From: Pseudanabaena sp. CAN_BIN31
GTDB taxonomy: Bacteria > Cyanobacteriota > Cyanobacteriia > Pseudanabaenales > Pseudanabaenaceae
Reading direction: 5' to 3'
NCBI GenBank assembly: GCA_026785865.1
Contig: JAJAZG010000012.1
Location: 1-17,165, forward strand
Length of the DNA stretch: 17,165 nt
The number at the start of each line of letters is the position of its first letter. Position 1 is the first letter of the stretch. Position numbers and translations under genes: made by a program. Below the pieces are notes generated by a model. It was not told the DNA's origin. It was given only the letters and a program-made list of their open reading frames with translations, and made no database searches. This document shows, one piece after another, positions 16,501 to 17,165 of this stretch.

Positions 16501-16690
16501 GTTCTTCGCCCACTCCCTCATCCTCAACGGAGGCAAGCGTCAGCAGGTGATGAATTGGTAATTTAGCAAGATGGACAGGATTCGCAGTCATACCCGAAGC
16601 TTGGACATTCATCACCGCAAAAGTCCGTCCGCGTACTTTGACTAACTGTCCTTGTTCTGGCAGGGCCTGAGCTTGATTCTGGGGTTGCAT
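13541..16690 (-). CDS. drmD: DISARM SNF2/RapA-like helicase DrmD
   Basis: DrmD is the SNF2-family DNA translocase that defines class 1 DISARM together with DrmMI. Motifs: GLGKT at 150-154 (Lys153), DEAH at 263-266, SATP at 300-303, and motif VI QRNGRIDRHGQ at 621-631, preceded by ATDAASEGLDLQ. The layout is an N-terminal domain of about 110 residues, ATPase lobe 1 (about 118-410), an insertion rich in charged residues, lobe 2 (about 500-680), and a C-terminal region ending in a charged coiled coil (about 930-1030). The length of 1049 aa fits DrmD and is close to RapA/HepA-type proteins. AAGGA lies three bases before the ATG, which is close for a ribosome binding site. Confidence 0.92.
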   Translation of the reverse strand: MQPQNQAQALPEQGQLVKVRGRTFAVMNVQASGMTANPVHLAKLPIHHLLTLASVEDEGVGEELEVIWELENGAKLFEERELPYPDALDRPEVFSAFLDAVKWGAVSQGDRQIVQSPFRSGIEIEDYQLDPVMRAVQMPRVNLLIADDVGLGKTIEAGLVAQELTLRQRAHRILIVCPSSLQVQWQEQMRDKFGLDFRIVNSELMRDLRRRRGLHTNPWGHYPRLITSIDFIKRDRPLRLLRESLPSEGESIYPRRIDLLIVDEAHNIAPSAGGKYAIDSQRTGAVRFLVPHCEHKLFLSATPHNGYSESFTALLELLDSQRFAREIPPDPKQLNLIMIRRLKRELPPNWDGKPRFPERCLEAIAVPYTDAERAANHKLNEYTKLRREGATNKLEQTATEFVLKLLKKRLFSSPQAFLTTLIKHEESLKKGKNLAKRLATPTVGLLRRQIDDIEEEFADDDLYEESTSEAIATSTSIWRSLSAQEQNIITELKTWAEQSSRQTDSKADQLLAWIAQHIHVHGQWSDQRVIIFTEYRATQKWLADLLLSRGLGQGDRLMILYGGMNSDDREKVKAAFQANPKISSVRILLATDAASEGLDLQNYCSKLIHYEIPWNPNRMEQRNGRIDRHGQRADKVMIYHFVGQGYQNQVTQDVKVGDLEGDLEFLMRAALKINNIREDLGKVGPVIAAQVEEAMLGKRVFLDTAQAEKDSEPMRRLLKFERQVQKEIAQLKEKLDRTRQDLRLEPSNIQSVVQVGLRLAGQPELIPIDGDREVFHLPAFRGSWTVCNQGLAHPHTGEIRPITFNPDRARNHDDVVLAHLNHRLVQMCLRLLRAEVWRRGETKKLSRVTALQIPNHLITEPVVVVYGRLVILGSDQQRLNEEVITAGGVIRGGKFVRLNVLELAQLLQNATPEPVPDAFMQKLIGLWDVYAEPLKKHLESRMGDRQNSLQKQLADRAQQEMADIQTILQELQKSIEKELTNTEKPLQLDLFSSDEREQFERNRQSLELRLRQIPDEINKEQEIIRQRYADPQPRLFPLAIAFLVPPKLF

Positions 16691-16736
16691 AAATCCTTAC
16701 TTAAATCTATTTCTCAAAAAATCCTAAAATCTGATT

Positions 16737-16767
16737 ATTACATATTCGATAAGCATCGCTGTATCAA
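16737..16767 (-). promoter_or_regulatory. Candidate drmD promoter
   Basis: On the - strand, TTGATA (complement of 16762-16767) and TGTAAT (complement of 16737-16742) are 19 bases apart, with the -10 box about 46 bases before the drmD start. A perfect TATAAT (complement of 16773-16778) lies further upstream without a good -35 box. These are motif matches only. Confidence 0.25.
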
Positions 16768-16791
16768 TTCTCATTATAAAATTTGGTTTTG

Positions 16792-17037
16792 TTATGGGAA
16801 TTGCTGACAGCGCTGACAAGAATAGGATCTAGACTGTGAAGAATTGCCACAACTTCCACAATTAGAACAAACATAGAACTGAGAATTATGATCATCAAAA
16901 CAAGGACTAGCCAGTACATCACGTCCAAATACGCGATCGCACCAGCCAACTGAGCGATCGTTAATTTCAAGATTAGCCCCATCAAGTTTGATATATGGAT
17001 AGTTAGTTTGACATTGCCCACATCGGGAGCATCTCAG
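16792..17037 (-). pseudogene. Cys-rich zinc-ribbon-like gene fragment without a start
   Basis: An 81-codon open frame ends at TAA (16792-16794). It carries ten cysteines in paired knuckles: RCSRCGQC at its beginning, CSNCGSCG in the middle and CQRC near the end, a pattern of metal-binding ribbons that is unlikely by chance. It begins directly after an in-frame TAA at 17038-17040 and has no usable start codon, so it looks like the 3' part of a gene whose front was lost, perhaps when the element on the right inserted. I do not recognise the family. It reads toward drmD. A hydrophobic frame in the same DNA is less convincing. Confidence 0.45.
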
Positions 17038-17121
17038 TTATGCAATAGGTATAAATACGGATAGCAAAAAAGGGAGCAAAAAGGGAGAATGAGGGGATAA
17101 TAAAAAAAGAGGGTAACAAAA

Positions 17122-17165
17122 ATGACAGAAGCAGAAAGCAAAGAGCTAAAAGAACATTTGCAAGC
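17122..17165 (+). CDS. Partial gene start, possible ISKra4-like transposase
   Basis: The first 14 complete codons (MTEAESKELKEHLQ) are in the window and the gene runs past the right edge. The opening is like that of cyanobacterial ISKra4-family transposases, which begin with an acidic stretch followed by a KEHLQAI-type helix; this is recalled knowledge. An AGAGGG ribosome binding site near 17108-17113 supports the start. It points away from the DISARM genes. So few residues cannot settle the family. Confidence 0.42.
   Translation, partial: MTEAESKELKEHLQ

Noticed and set aside
16764..17021. An 85-residue hydrophobic frame on the - strand
   Set aside because: The same strand in another frame encodes a Cys-rich sequence with clear metal-knuckle spacing, so the hydrophobic frame is probably its shadow.

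Overview
The window is a cyanobacterial defence island. The octamer GCGATCGC (HIP1), typical of cyanobacterial genomes, recurs throughout the coding regions, and dispersed palindromic repeats of the kind common in filamentous cyanobacteria are present. The lineage could be Pseudanabaena-like, but this is only an impression from codon use and repeat style.

The core is a complete class 1 DISARM anti-phage system arranged tail to tail. On the + strand are drmA (SF2 helicase), drmB (DUF1998 protein) and drmC (PLD-family protein). On the - strand, converging on them, are drmD (SNF2/RapA-type helicase) and drmMI (Eco57I-type N6-adenine methyltransferase). In DISARM, self DNA is modified by the methylase and the DrmA-DrmB complex with its accessory proteins acts on incoming DNA.

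The locus has collected toxin-antitoxin genes at three of its junctions. A brnT-brnA pair lies between drmB and drmC. An RHH-antitoxin/PIN-toxin pair lies between drmC and drmMI, at the point of convergence. A DUF433 antitoxin-like gene lies between drmD and drmMI, followed by the fossil of its DUF5615 toxin partner, which has an internal deletion and is out of frame.

The methylase gene is unusual. Four palindromic repeat elements lie inside its reading frame without breaking it; two belong to one family of about 92 bp and each adds roughly 30 residues. Its putative target-recognition part (about 9240-10240) is strikingly AT-rich compared with the rest of the gene, suggesting a mosaic. Three further perfect or near-perfect palindromes lie between genes.

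Both window edges appear to carry the first codons of transposase-like genes that point away from the island: - strand at 1-67, + strand from 17122. A Cys-rich reading frame with no start codon lies between drmD and the right-hand element and looks like a truncated gene. No rRNA, tRNA or CRISPR array was seen.
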